From assembly GCF_000746085.1 (NCBI RefSeq), contig NZ_JQKO01000012.1:1-64000 (forward strand): DNA of 64,000 bases, read 5' to 3'. Below, in pieces: positions 1 through 8,918 of this stretch; position 1 is the stretch's first letter, and every line of letters begins with the position of its first letter. Under the pieces are notes generated by a model, which worked only from the letters and a program-made list of their open reading frames with translations, did not search any database and had not been told where the DNA came from. Both the position numbers and the translations under genes were made by a program. The DNA comes from Methylocapsa aurea. Lineage in GTDB: Bacteria; Pseudomonadota; Alphaproteobacteria; Rhizobiales; Beijerinckiaceae.

Positions 1-384
1 CATCTCGACGCCGACATGGTCCGCCGCGGCCTCGACGTCCTGCGGCCGGGGTTCGGATCGCTCGTGTTCATCGAGAATGTCGGCAACCTTGTTTGTCCGG
101 CCCTGTTCGATCTCGGCGAACGCGCCAAGGTCGTCGTGTTGTCGGTGACCGAAGGCGACGACAAGCCGCTCAAATATCCGCATATGTTCCGCGCCGCCGA
201 GCTGATGATCATCAGCAAGATCGACCTCGCCCCTTACGTCGATTTCGACATCGCCCGCTGCGAGGAAATGGCCCGCGAAGTCAATCCAGGCATCCGCGCA
301 ATCCACCTCTCCGCCCAATCCGGAGCAGGCCTCGACCAATGGCGCGAATGGATCATAGCCAAAAAGACCCAGCAAGGGGGGTAA
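1..384 (+). CDS. hypB: Hydrogenase nickel incorporation GTPase HypB, C-terminal part
   Basis: This is the C-terminal part of HypB, the GTPase that delivers nickel to [NiFe]-hydrogenase during maturation. The reading frame is open from base 1, so the N-terminus lies outside the window. The visible part has the family stretch [17 protein letters not shown], then [15 protein letters not shown] and the guanine-specificity motif, here SKID where most homologues have NKID. It ends with the usual [12 protein letters not shown] region. Its presence implies a hydrogenase or hyp cluster to the left. The TAA stop is directly followed by a type B repeat. Confidence 0.93.
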   Translation, partial: HLDADMVRRGLDVLRPGFGSLVFIENVGNLVCPALFDLGERAKVVVLSVTEGDDKPLKYPHMFRAAELMIISKIDLAPYVDFDIARCEEMAREVNPGIRAIHLSAQSGAGLDQWREWIIAKKTQQGG

Positions 385-529
385 GAGCATGTTCTTAAAA
401 AAGTCGATCGACTTTTTCGATATTGGGACATCGGATATATCAGATGTCCCATAAGAGCATGCTCCAACCATCTGATCTTAAGCGATTCCTTCCCGATCAG
501 ATGGTTCCATCTGATCGGGAAGCGTTCTA
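385..529 (+). repeat. Type B intergenic palindromic repeat (copy 1)
   Basis: The element starts GAGCATGTTC directly after the hypB stop and ends GCGTTCTAG. It contains an internal hairpin around AAAGTCGATCGACTTTTT, an extra near-palindrome at 425-450 with core ACATCGGATATATC, and a final hairpin with arms CCGATCAGATGG and CCATCTGATCGG. The same architecture occurs at 31639-31753 and 54292-54408. Its last CTAG contains the stop codon of the leftward gene at 527-529. Confidence 0.85.
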
Positions 530-1999
530 GTTCGTGGCTTGACCGATCGCCGCGCGGAGGTCGGCGAGGGTTACGACGCGAGGGCCATGCAGCGCTGCGA
601 TCTGAGACACGTCCAGCTTGAGCTTCTGAATGTTCTCGTAAAGATTCACCGAATAGGGGTTCGGCGCCGCAGGCGGCGTCGCATTGGGGGCGGGCGGCGT
701 ATAGGCGTCGGCCTCGATCAGGATTTTCTCGGTTGGCAGGTAAACCAGAGCCAATTCGTCGCTGTGGCCATTGCCGGCGATCCGATGGATTTCGATCGTG
801 CGCGAACCATCGGTCAGCACATGCTTGTCGGCGTAGGTCTCGAACTTCGCGGCCTTCTGCGACGTCGACAGCCGGTCCGGATGCAGCGCCCGCGGCGCGG
901 CCCATGCCTTTTCGAAATAGGGCTTGTCGAGTTCGTGGGTCACGATGACGGCATCCGCGTCGACGAAGGTGCGCAGGCCGCCCGAATGGTCGAAATGGAC
1001 GTGGCTGTTGACGAGATATTTGATCGGCTTGTTGGGAATTGTCTCTTTGACCTTGTCGATAAGAGCGAGTGAGCGCTCCTCGTTGAGAGGGGCTTCCACC
1101 AGCACGACGTGATCGCGCTGCTCAATGGCCACGCTGTGGTGCGTCCCGCCGGTGAGATAATAGACGCCGTCTGCCAGCTTGTTAACCGCGACCGTAGGCG
1201 GCGTCGGCTGGGAGCTCGCCACATTCTGCGGGATGGCGATGTCCACGGCAGGGTTCAGCTTGACTGCGGCGATAGTCAGATCGAGCACCGGATGGCCGCC
1301 CTGAATTCGCGCGATATGGGCGGGGAATTGGACGCCGCCGAAGTCCTTGTAGTCGGCGAAGCTTGTCTCCACCAACGTGTCGCCGAGGATCGGATTGTCG
1401 ATCCAGGTGCGCACCCGTTCGATCTGGTTGCGCTCGTTGATTGTGCCGACATATCGGTATTTTCCTTCGGCCGTGAAGGATACCTCCACCTTTGCTCCAC
1501 TGGGCTCCGCCTTGGCGTTGTTCGCCAGCGCGGCCTTCAGGAAGCCTTGCGGGGTCGACCAAATTTCCGCGATGCGCTCTTCCACGGCGGCGGGTTGGGC
1601 GGTGGCGACCGGAGCCGTTCCCGGTGGAGAGTTGGGCGGCGGCGCAAGGTTCCAGGCCTGGGCGCCGCTCACATAAAGGTCAGGCTTCTGCTCCACCGGC
1701 GCGGGCCGCTGGCGGCCAGGCTCGATGGCCTGTTTGCGCACGATCTGCACTCGCGCGCTGGGAACGCCATAATCGATGCTGGCGACGTAACTGCTAACAT
1801 CGAACCGCGGCCAGGGAAGGTTCGGATTTGGCGCCTGGCCAAACTGGAACCAGAGTCCGGAACCAGAGAATTCGATGGATTTTACGCCGGCGACGCCAAG
1901 TGCGCTCGCCGCTTCCTGCAAGGAGGCTGCGTGCGCTGAGCACACGGCCATGGTCATGGCCAGCGTCAGGCCGCGAATTGGAATTATCGCTCTCTGCAT
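527..1999 (-). CDS. Exported MBL-fold metallo-hydrolase
   Basis: This is a 490-residue protein with an N-terminal signal peptide (cleavage likely near CSAHAA, about residue 25). It has a large N-terminal domain of unknown fold and a C-terminal metallo-beta-lactamase domain. The zinc-binding motif SHVHFDH lies near residue 335, with a later GHSDE and a DAYTPP region. The substrate cannot be read from the sequence. Related exported MBL proteins are annotated only generically. A GAAGGGG Shine-Dalgarno precedes the ATG. The promoter carries a 17-bp inverted repeat (see 2026-2042), so repression by a small dimeric regulator is plausible. The stop TAG is the edge of a type B repeat. Confidence 0.85.
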   Translation of the reverse strand: MQRAIIPIRGLTLAMTMAVCSAHAASLQEAASALGVAGVKSIEFSGSGLWFQFGQAPNPNLPWPRFDVSSYVASIDYGVPSARVQIVRKQAIEPGRQRPAPVEQKPDLYVSGAQAWNLAPPPNSPPGTAPVATAQPAAVEERIAEIWSTPQGFLKAALANNAKAEPSGAKVEVSFTAEGKYRYVGTINERNQIERVRTWIDNPILGDTLVETSFADYKDFGGVQFPAHIARIQGGHPVLDLTIAAVKLNPAVDIAIPQNVASSQPTPPTVAVNKLADGVYYLTGGTHHSVAIEQRDHVVLVEAPLNEERSLALIDKVKETIPNKPIKYLVNSHVHFDHSGGLRTFVDADAVIVTHELDKPYFEKAWAAPRALHPDRLSTSQKAAKFETYADKHVLTDGSRTIEIHRIAGNGHSDELALVYLPTEKILIEADAYTPPAPNATPPAAPNPYSVNLYENIQKLKLDVSQIAALHGPRVVTLADLRAAIGQATN

Positions 2000-2025
2000 G
2001 AGAACCCCTTCTTTATGGCTAAAAG

Positions 2026-2042
2026 TCTACTAAACTAGTAGA
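2026..2042 (-). promoter_or_regulatory. Putative operator: 17-bp inverted repeat upstream of the MBL gene
   Basis: TCTACTAAACTAGTAGA has 6-bp perfect arms around a 5-base centre. It lies 27 bases before the ATG and directly abuts the proposed -10 box, as expected for a repressor site. A second 12-bp palindrome, ATGCAATTGCAT, lies at 2053-2064 inside the promoter spacer. The regulator is not identified. Confidence 0.5.
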
Positions 2043-2071
2043 ATAAAGCATAATGCAATTGCATCCGTCAA
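2042..2071 (-). promoter_or_regulatory. Putative sigma70-type promoter of the MBL gene
   Basis: On the minus strand, TTGACG (2066-2071) and TTTATT (2042-2047) are separated by 18 bases. The region is A+T-rich compared with its surroundings. The -10 box matches only four of six consensus bases, so this is a prediction. Confidence 0.4.
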
Positions 2072-2339
2072 GACGACCGAGCCAAGAGCTGGGCTAAAAC
2101 CTGACCTAATCCGGGTCTTTCTGCATCCGTTCAGATCGAGGGGCAGGCAATTGGCGCATGCGATACAGCCGGGATTTTCCAACCGGTAGGGCCGGTTGCT
2201 TAAGCGATCGCGTGACCGGAGTTTTGCGTCGAGCTCTCTAGCTGAGGGCGCGTCAATGTACGGCCGCCTCTCATCGACGCGCCGTTCGACCCGCTTTGCC
2301 GCCCGCGCCGTTGCGCCGAGCGTGACCTGATGAGCAAGC

Positions 2340-2392
2340 TAGAGCATGATGCCGAAAAGTGGAAACCGGTTTTCGGCCGACATCATGCTCTA
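2340..2392 (-). repeat. Type C palindromic repeat (copy 1)
   Basis: TA-GAGCATGATGCCGAAAAG ... ACATCATGCTC-TA: a 53-base imperfect palindrome flanked by TA. It is nearly identical, in inverse orientation, to copies at 33212-33264 and 39640-39692. The flanking TCTTTGATGAGAGGCG is also shared with the copy at 33 kb, so the repeated unit is longer than the hairpin. Confidence 0.85.
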
Positions 2393-2465
2393 ACTCTTTG
2401 ATGAGAGGCGGATTTAAGACTTTGGACGAGATCGCGTTGCGATTCCGTCCAAAGTCATCCGGCTC

Positions 2466-2569
2466 TAGAGCGCTTTCAGTTTCGGCGGAATCGGAAAGCA
2501 GCTCTAGGTCTTTGTTTTGTCGTATTTTCTTAACGCGAACCGGTATCCACTTCGCTCGAAAATGCTCTA
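2466..2569 (-). repeat. Type A palindromic repeat (copy 1)
   Basis: A full-length 104-base copy bounded by TA. Read on the minus strand it runs GAGCATTTTCGAGCGAAGTG ... ACTGAAAGCGCTC. It contains two hairpins: GCATTTTC pairs with GAAAATNC, and an imperfect pair lies around CTAGAGCTGCTTTC. Near-identical copies lie at 18435, 20932, 31537, 33097 and 57321. Confidence 0.9.
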
Positions 2570-2673
2570 GCTTTCGTCGGAGCGGCTATCGGTTGTGGAT
2601 CAGCCACGCTCCCGGATATTCGCCATAGGCGCTGCGCCGAGGCGGCCTGAGCGGTGGCTTCGCTCCGAGGCGC

Positions 2674-3402
2674 TCAAAAGGGCTCCTTGAAAGGACGCAG
2701 ATCAAGTTCATGCGTCCAGGCGCTCTTTGTCTGACGATGCAAGGCCCAGTAGACATCGGCGATCGCATCGGGTTCGAGGAGTCCGTCCTCGCCCTTCGAG
2801 TCAAAGAAATCGGGAAACCGGCTTCGGGCGAAATCTCCCCGGATTACGCCGTCGATCACGACATGGGCCACATGTATGCCCGACGGTCCGAATTCTCTCG
2901 CCAACCCCTGCGCGAGCGCGCGCAACGCTGCTTTGGCCGCGGCAAAGGCTGTAAAAGGGGGGCGGGCGCGGAGCGAGGCCGTGGCGCCGGTGAAGATCAA
3001 AGTGCCTTTCTGCTGCGGGAGCATGCGCCGGATCGATTCCCGGCCCGCCAAAAAGCCTCCGAATGCATTCTGCCGCCACAGGCTCTCAAACAAGTCCGCG
3101 TCGGTCTGTAGCAAGGGGGCCATGGCATTGTTGCCGACATTATAGACGACCAGCTCAAGATCGCCCCCAGCGGCGGCGCGGTCGAAGAGCGCGATGACGT
3201 CCGCCTCTCGCGTCGCGTCCGCGACCAGCGTTTCCGCCGCGCCTCCAGAGCGCCGAATGGCCGTTGCGACCGCCTCCAGCCGTTCCGGCGTTCGGCCGGA
3301 CACGATCACGCGCATCCCTTCACGCGCGAATCGGCGAGCCAAGGCGGCGCCGAGGCCCGCCGTGGCTCCAACCCCTAGAACAACTGCCGAGCCAGAATTC
3401 AA
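2674..3402 (-). CDS. SDR-family oxidoreductase with Phe at the catalytic Tyr position
   Basis: This is a 242-residue short-chain dehydrogenase/reductase-like protein, the usual length for a classical SDR. The Rossmann nucleotide motif GVGATAGLG is at residues 11-19. The structural motif reads NVGNN rather than NNAG (about 88-92), and the active-site Ser region GATAS is at 139-143. The canonical YxxxK reads F153-AAA-K157, so the catalytic tyrosine is replaced. It therefore either uses a different acid or is not a standard carbonyl reductase. The substrate is unknown. It stands alone between a repeat-rich gap and the DUF938 gene. Confidence 0.82.
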   Translation of the reverse strand: MNSGSAVVLGVGATAGLGAALARRFAREGMRVIVSGRTPERLEAVATAIRRSGGAAETLVADATREADVIALFDRAAAGGDLELVVYNVGNNAMAPLLQTDADLFESLWRQNAFGGFLAGRESIRRMLPQQKGTLIFTGATASLRARPPFTAFAAAKAALRALAQGLAREFGPSGIHVAHVVIDGVIRGDFARSRFPDFFDSKGEDGLLEPDAIADVYWALHRQTKSAWTHELDLRPFKEPF

Positions 3403-3570
3403 TTTTCATCCCTTTGTGGCCGCAACTTTGCAGTATTGCTGGCGGCCTCGCCAGTTTCAATAGCGAAACGGGCGCCCGCTTCGACAGCAAAGCGAACGCC
3501 CGCCCGCCACTCCGGCCAGCTGCTCAGCCGGCCGCGCTTCCGGCCCCCGCCCCGGGAAGTTCAGCGCACT

Positions 3571-4230
3571 TTAGGGCTTGCCGAAGAGAAGGATGAAATT
3601 GTTCGCCGGCAGGCCTAACTGCTGCTTCAAGACAATCCCGTGCGCATTCGCCGCCCTTTCCAAATCCCGCACGTCCTTGAGTCCCCATTCGGGAACCTTC
3701 GCAGCGAGGATCTCCTTGTCGAAATCCTCGTTGGATTGGGTGGTGTATTTGGCGTCCACCTTAAACGGACCGTAAATGGCGAGGAAGCCGTCGTCCTTGA
3801 GAACCCGCGCAGCCACTTGCGCTATTCCATCAATGATGGACACGGGCGCCACCTGGAACAGGTTGATGACGAAGATGACGTCATAAAGCCGATCCTTCGG
3901 GTCGGGCCATGTTTCCGGATTCGTCAAATCGATGCGCACCGGGTCCGCGACATTGGCGTCGCCGGCCTCGGCCCGCTTCGCCTTGATGCTCTCGAAAACA
4001 TCAGCATCATAATCGGATGGCTGAAACCGCAATTGCGGGAAATGGGGCGCGAAATAATTGATATGCATGCCGCTGCCGCTGGCGAGCTCCAGGACGTCGC
4101 CGGTCTTTGGGAAAAGCTCCTTGAAAACCGAAAGGATCGGATCGCGGTTCCGGTTGCCGGCCCATGCGACATAGGGGCTGAGCGGATAGGGGTCGATCGC
4201 TGGCCTGTCGACGAGATCGATAACAGACAT
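3571..4230 (-). CDS. DUF938-family SAM-dependent methyltransferase-like protein
   Basis: A 219-residue class I methyltransferase-fold protein. It shows the SAM-binding motif I VLELASGSGMH and the DUF938 hallmarks DRPAIDPYPLSPYVAWAGNRN near the start (only part quoted) and AIYGPFK in the middle. The family occurs widely in proteobacteria but has no settled substrate. An upstream in-frame ATG exists at 4251, but the start at 4230 has an AGGAG seven bases ahead and fits the family length. The next gene upstream on the same strand ends 99 bases away, so co-transcription is possible. Confidence 0.85.
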   Translation of the reverse strand: MSVIDLVDRPAIDPYPLSPYVAWAGNRNRDPILSVFKELFPKTGDVLELASGSGMHINYFAPHFPQLRFQPSDYDADVFESIKAKRAEAGDANVADPVRIDLTNPETWPDPKDRLYDVIFVINLFQVAPVSIIDGIAQVAARVLKDDGFLAIYGPFKVDAKYTTQSNEDFDKEILAAKVPEWGLKDVRDLERAANAHGIVLKQQLGLPANNFILLFGKP

Positions 4231-4329
4231 GGTTTCTCCTTGTTTCTTCATGAGCCAAAACCGACGCCGAATGCGACGTCGGTCGCCTCATGCGGGCGAC
4301 TGCCGCCGACGCGCCGGCATTTCAGGACG

Positions 4330-5382
4330 TCAACTTTGCAAGAGCTCTCTCAAATGAGAGTCGATCTGCGCGTTGTACCCAGGGTCGACGCCGAACAGAG
4401 CCAGGTGCCCCCATTGTGACGACACGCGCTTCAATTTGCTGTTTGGCGTGAATGCTTGTTCGAAGGCGATATCCTTGAGGGGAAAAAAGCCATCCTCCTC
4501 GATTGCGATGACGAAGGTTTTCGCGGTGATGCGGGACAGCGCCTTCGTTAAGTCGCCCGAAGCGATCCGGCTGACATCATTCTCCTGCCATTTCGAAGCC
4601 TGCAGGATCAGGTTGTTGGGATCTTGCTGAATGAAATGATTTTCGACGAAGCCGATCACGAAGTCGTCGACGGACGAAAAGCCGAGCGCTCGCCATCCGG
4701 CGGCATTGAAGAGGTTGTGCGTGAAGCCGGAGGTTGCGAATAATTTTGCATGCCGTCGCAGGCCCCGATGCGCGGCGTGCGGGTCGGCGTACCAACCGCC
4801 ATCCAAAGCCGGATCGCTGGCGATCGCCTCGATGAAGGTTTCGACCAGCAATCGATTATGCGGCGCGGTCTTGGCTGCGCCGGCGATAGGCGCCGCTCGC
4901 TTGACGACATCAGGAAAGCGGACGGCCCATTCATAGGTCTGCTGGGCGCCCATCGACCCGCCGAGAACCAACTCAAGTTTCTCGATGCCGAATTTCTCGG
5001 TGATCAGCCGATGCTGCGCCCGCACGTCGTCGGCGATGCGAACGCGGGGAAACCGCGGACCATTGAAAGGGACGGGTGCGTTGTGTGGCGAACTGGAAAG
5101 GCCATTGCCAATCTGGTTGACGAGAATGATGAAATATTTGTCCGGATCAAGCGCGCGACCCGGACCGACATAGGCGCGCTCCAGACTCTTGCTCGTTCCC
5201 GAATACCAGGTTGGAAATAAAATCGCATTGTCCTTGTTAGGGGCAAGCGCGCCAAAGGTGGCGTAGGCTAGTTTCAAGCCTCTGATGCGGCCGCCGTCCT
5301 CCAGGTCGAAATCGCCGAGATCGTAGGTTTCGAACGGCCCATGGCTTTCCTGCGAATAATAAAGATTAGCCACGATCTGCAT
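4330..5382 (-). CDS. MetX-like alpha/beta hydrolase
   Basis: An alpha/beta-hydrolase of the homoserine O-acetyltransferase (MetX) superfamily, about 350 residues. The nucleophile elbow GGSMGAQQ, a late acidic residue in IEEDGFFP and the C-terminal His in SQWGHLALF complete a triad. MetX enzymes acylate homoserine, but many members of this branch are hydrolases of unknown substrate, and no methionine gene is adjacent. The frame extends to an ATG at 5466; the start at 5382 is preferred because the family homology begins soon after, although its Shine-Dalgarno (AAGG) is weak. Confidence 0.75.
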   Translation of the reverse strand: MQIVANLYYSQESHGPFETYDLGDFDLEDGGRIRGLKLAYATFGALAPNKDNAILFPTWYSGTSKSLERAYVGPGRALDPDKYFIILVNQIGNGLSSSPHNAPVPFNGPRFPRVRIADDVRAQHRLITEKFGIEKLELVLGGSMGAQQTYEWAVRFPDVVKRAAPIAGAAKTAPHNRLLVETFIEAIASDPALDGGWYADPHAAHRGLRRHAKLFATSGFTHNLFNAAGWRALGFSSVDDFVIGFVENHFIQQDPNNLILQASKWQENDVSRIASGDLTKALSRITAKTFVIAIEEDGFFPLKDIAFEQAFTPNSKLKRVSSQWGHLALFGVDPGYNAQIDSHLRELLQS

Positions 5383-5729
5383 CCTTATCGCGGGACGATT
5401 GGCCGCAGCTCCCCTGCATATGGGGAAAAACTCCTGCGGGCCTCGGCTCTGGACATATTTGATCAAAGTCTATAGATTTTAGCAATAAAGAAATTTTGAT
5501 CGGATGCGCGGCGGCTTTTTGCTCCGCCGGGGACGGCGTTGGTTTAGGCCATTGGAGGGTCGGGATCGTCAGCTAGCCTTGGCCAAGGATCCGTTGCGAT
5601 GTGCGTTTGCGCAAGGGTTGGGATACAGGCGTCGACATGGGATCGACGCGCAGCCGCGACCTCCCGTCGAACCTGTGCATAGGAACGCAAGCCGCCACAG
5701 GCGGCATTCTCATGAAAGGAAGAGCTGTA

Positions 5730-6068
5730 ATGAGCGTGAGCAAAGTTTTTCTATATGCGGAGATCCAAGTTTCCGTGCCCTTCAACGCAGTGGATTGGCC
5801 CGCGATCAATATCGCCATGAGCAAAGAAAAGGGCTTGAAGAGCAAGACATGGCTGAGCGGCATAGGCGCCAATACGATCGGCGGATTCTACGAATTCGAC
5901 TCCGTTGAAAATGCCAGGGCCTATGCCGAGGGCTATCTTGCTGGGGCCGCCAAGCAGTTGGGCGGCAGTCTTTCGGTGAAGCTCTTTGACGGAGATGTGG
6001 TTGAAGAGGCCAGCCGGGGCATAGCATCGCCCTACTATGCCCGCGTTGACGAGTCCGTCGCCGCGTGA
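5730..6068 (+). CDS. YdhR-like putative monooxygenase (ferredoxin-like fold)
   Basis: A 112-residue protein resembling the YdhR family of small dimeric alpha+beta-barrel proteins, annotated as putative monooxygenases. Matching features are the KGLKSKTWLSG strand, GGFYEFDSVENARAYAEGYL and the conserved VKLFDGD near the C-terminus. The function of the family is not established. The ATG at 5730 is chosen over 5601 and 5712 because an AAGGAAG lies eight bases upstream and family homology starts just after it. It is a single gene divergent from the MetX-like gene. Confidence 0.72.
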   Translation: MSVSKVFLYAEIQVSVPFNAVDWPAINIAMSKEKGLKSKTWLSGIGANTIGGFYEFDSVENARAYAEGYLAGAAKQLGGSLSVKLFDGDVVEEASRGIASPYYARVDESVAA

Positions 6069-6289
6069 ATGGATCGCGCCGCTCGAAACCTATCCAATTA
6101 AGCTAGCTGGCGCGCAATGGTTTCGTTCGCGGCAAGCTCGCGCTTTGAGGCCACGATCTTGCGGCCCTGATAAATGCGACGGCGCAATTACCCTGACGCG
6201 GCCAATTGGTCGAAAGCGCAAGGCCGCGCGATGTCGCCCGCATGGCGCGCGCCCTAAACTTGGCCAAGGCGCGCGCCGCATTCATCGCA

Positions 6290-7711
6290 TCAACGATTGG
6301 CGGCCCGCGCTGACTGCAGGGCGGCTTTTGCGCCGGCGAAATCCTTGACTTCGCCGCCATGGCTTTGCGCCCAGGCCTCGGCGTCGCTCTTCAGGAGGAA
6401 GGCGTTGAGTTCTTCTGGTCCATTGGCGACGAACCATGCTTGGTCGGCGAGAAGTTTAATTCCAGTGTTGCGGTCTTGTGCGTAGACGGCGCCAGTCGAC
6501 TTGCCCGCTTTCTCAAAGCTCAGGAGAGCCTTCAGGGCTGCCTCCGGCGACGCGTAGTGACGGACCAATGGCTCCCCTTTCAGCCAGATCTGAGCGACGC
6601 GCTTCAAATCCGAAATTGGCGCGCCGGTCGTTGCGTCCTTCGCCTTGAGCGGAGACGGAGAATAATTGGCCAGTTGCGCGCTGTAGTCGAGGCCTGACTC
6701 GGCGAAGGCCTGACGGATATATTTATCGACGATGAAGGCATCGAGGTCGAGATCCGTATCCGCGCGCTTCAAGAGTTTCAGCGTTTCGACCGAAGTGGCG
6801 ACGTCCTTGCGATATTCTGGCTTCCACGAAAAATCCCTGGTCTGCAAGCCGAGCGGACCATGGAACAGATAAATGACCGGCGCTTCGATGCCGGAAACTT
6901 TGGCGATGAGCTCGCTGTATTTCTCAGGTTCGGCAGCGACAAGCCGATTGGCCTCGATCGCCGCCTTCAAATAGGCGACCACGATTTCAGGGTATTTTTC
7001 GGCATAATCCGCATCGACCAGAAGGCCATGGAAGGTCGGCGTGTCGGCTTGCGAACCGTCGAAGATCTTGCGCGCGAACCCGCGGGCGGGGAAAAGTTCA
7101 GCGAAGGGAACAAAATCGGCGTGCGCATCGACCTTGTTGCTTTGCAGGGCGGAGCCCGCGACTTCCGGCGCCTGGCTGATTATTTGGACATCTTTTTCCG
7201 GATCCCACCCCTGCGCCTTGACCGCGCGCAAGAGCATTCCGTGGGCGGTCGAGGCGAAAGGCACGGAGATCGTCTTGCCCTTCAAGTCGGCGAGCGACTG
7301 CGCGCTCGACTCCGTCGGCACAACGATCCCGTTCCCGCTGCCTTTGACGCTGCCCGAAAGCACGCTGATGAACAGGCTGCGCTTGCCCGCTTTTTTGAAG
7401 GCGACGCCATTTAGCGAACCCGGGAAATCGGCCATGGCGCCAAAGTCCAGTTTGCCGGCCACCATCTCATTGGTGAGCGGGGCGCCGCTGGTGAAGTTTT
7501 TCCATTGAATGTCGTAGACAGCGTCCTTGTACTTGCCTTTCCGCGGCAGATATTTTTTCAAGAGATCGAGTTCGCGAATGAGGAGCCCGCCCGTCGCGCA
7601 ATTGATGGTCGTGTCCTGCGTGCCGACCGCAACGCGGATCGTCTCGGCTTGCGCCGCGCCGATCATGCTCAAACCGACCGACAAGCTGAAGAGAAGATGA
7701 GGTAGGCGCAT
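6290..7711 (-). CDS. ABC transporter substrate-binding protein, NitT/TauT-like
   Basis: A periplasmic binding protein of the nitrate/sulfonate/taurine type. It has a clear signal peptide ending in GAAQA (about residue 23). At 473 residues it is longer than typical SsuA/TauA (about 320). Features include VAVGTQDTTINCATGG at the mature start, a GKLDFGAMADFP region and LADLKGKTISVP. It is last in a minus-strand series of ATPase, Crp-type regulator, permease and binding protein. The ligand is unknown. The divergent flavoprotein/ferredoxin operon suggests that the imported compound is processed by redox chemistry. Confidence 0.85.
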   Translation of the reverse strand: MRLPHLLFSLSVGLSMIGAAQAETIRVAVGTQDTTINCATGGLLIRELDLLKKYLPRKGKYKDAVYDIQWKNFTSGAPLTNEMVAGKLDFGAMADFPGSLNGVAFKKAGKRSLFISVLSGSVKGSGNGIVVPTESSAQSLADLKGKTISVPFASTAHGMLLRAVKAQGWDPEKDVQIISQAPEVAGSALQSNKVDAHADFVPFAELFPARGFARKIFDGSQADTPTFHGLLVDADYAEKYPEIVVAYLKAAIEANRLVAAEPEKYSELIAKVSGIEAPVIYLFHGPLGLQTRDFSWKPEYRKDVATSVETLKLLKRADTDLDLDAFIVDKYIRQAFAESGLDYSAQLANYSPSPLKAKDATTGAPISDLKRVAQIWLKGEPLVRHYASPEAALKALLSFEKAGKSTGAVYAQDRNTGIKLLADQAWFVANGPEELNAFLLKSDAEAWAQSHGGEVKDFAGAKAALQSARAANR

Positions 7712-7919
7712 GACGATCCTCGTAAGCGGGAAATGACGAAAGACGGATCAAGACCGATCCGCGTGGGTGGCGGCGAACGCGGTGAGACTCCCGCACTCGT
7801 TTATGCATAGGACTCATGTGTGAAAGGCGCGACGCCAATCCATACGTGTAGTGTGAGCTTCGGATGGGTAGAGAGAAGCAATTAATTTCCTGCGTCCGCG
7901 AACCAGAAGATGCTCATCT

Positions 7920-8765
7920 TCACACGCGGCCTTTGACGGCATGCCAAGGCATCGCCCAAGCGCCGATCTTTCGGACTAAGGCGCTGCTCGCCATCCCGAG
8001 AGCGCCGATGATCAACATGCCGACGACGATATCGGCATAGTTCTGCAACGTGTAGGCCTCCCAGGTGTAATAGCCGATGCCGAATTGTCCGGAGATCATC
8101 TCGGCGGTGACGAGGCAGAACCACGCGGTGCCCATGCCGATGGCGAGTCCGGTGACGATCGAGGGCAATGCGCCTGGAACGATGACCTCCCGCAAAATCG
8201 CGCCGCGCCCGGCCCCAAGGCTGCGGGCCGACGCGATAAGCCTGTGGTCGATCCCCTCGACGCCATGAATCGTATTGAGAAGAATCGGAAACACAGCCCC
8301 GGTGAAAGTGATGAATATCATCGAAGCTTCCGCCGAGGGAAACATCAGGATCGCAAGGGGAATCCAGGCCACCGCCGGAATCGGGCGGATCAACTCCAAT
8401 GGCGGCAGCAGGACGTCTTCGGCCCATTTCGTGCGCCCAATGGCAAGGCCAAGGAGAATTCCGAGCCCGCACGCGACGAGATAGCCGCCGAAGACCCGCA
8501 TCAAGCTGCTGCCGAGGTGTGGCAGGAGCTTGGAGGAGTGGGCGAGCGCGAGAGCCGCTTCGAAGACTTCGCTGGGCGGCGGGGTATTGGCGAAGGTGAC
8601 AAGCCCCAAGCTCAGCCGATAGGTCGAAGCCGCTTGCCATAAAAGAACCAGGCCGGCGACGGATGCGAGCCGAAGGAGCAGACGTCGCGGCGGCGGCAAA
8701 CGCGTCCGCATCGACGCGCCGCCTTTTTTCCTTTGGGCCGGAGCATTGGTGGAAATATCGACCAT
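7920..8765 (-). CDS. ABC transporter permease, SsuC/TauC-like
   Basis: Inner-membrane permease, 281 residues with about six hydrophobic segments. It carries the EAA-loop sequence ARSLGAGRGAILREVIVPGA that docks on the ATPase. It belongs to the nitrate/sulfonate/taurine importer class. The ATG at 8765 is preferred to 8810 because a GAAGG lies five bases upstream. A gap of about 150 bases separates it from the upstream regulator gene, so it may have its own promoter. Confidence 0.88.
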   Translation of the reverse strand: MVDISTNAPAQRKKGGASMRTRLPPPRRLLLRLASVAGLVLLWQAASTYRLSLGLVTFANTPPPSEVFEAALALAHSSKLLPHLGSSLMRVFGGYLVACGLGILLGLAIGRTKWAEDVLLPPLELIRPIPAVAWIPLAILMFPSAEASMIFITFTGAVFPILLNTIHGVEGIDHRLIASARSLGAGRGAILREVIVPGALPSIVTGLAIGMGTAWFCLVTAEMISGQFGIGYYTWEAYTLQNYADIVVGMLIIGALGMASSALVRKIGAWAMPWHAVKGRV

Positions 8766-8918
8766 GGCGCCTTCGATGAAACAGAGTGGACGATCCAGGC
8801 TCTTAGGCAAGACCAGGATGCAACCATGTTATCCCTGCGCGGCAAGTGGCTTCGTCAACTAATTGCCTCGACGTCGCGAGACTCCGAGGCCGTCGGCGTT
8901 GCATTTGCCTGCGTGCGT

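Larger units (their letters stand above)
2000..2673. other. Intergenic region, 674 bases, with promoter/operator and two repeats
   Basis: It holds the MBL promoter region at its left end, a type C repeat (2340-2392) and a type A repeat (2466-2569). The stretches 2072-2339 and 2570-2673 show no convincing gene. An open frame across the repeats (2359-2628) is only a translation of repeat sequence. Confidence 0.7.

Noticed and set aside
2359-2628. Open frame with a protein rich in Ser/Arg that recurs in several places
   Set aside because: The recurring peptide is the translation of the type A repeat, not a gene family.
4330-5382. Calling this gene metX (homoserine O-acetyltransferase)
   Set aside because: Only the fold and triad are visible; no methionine genes are adjacent and many homologues are hydrolases of unknown role.
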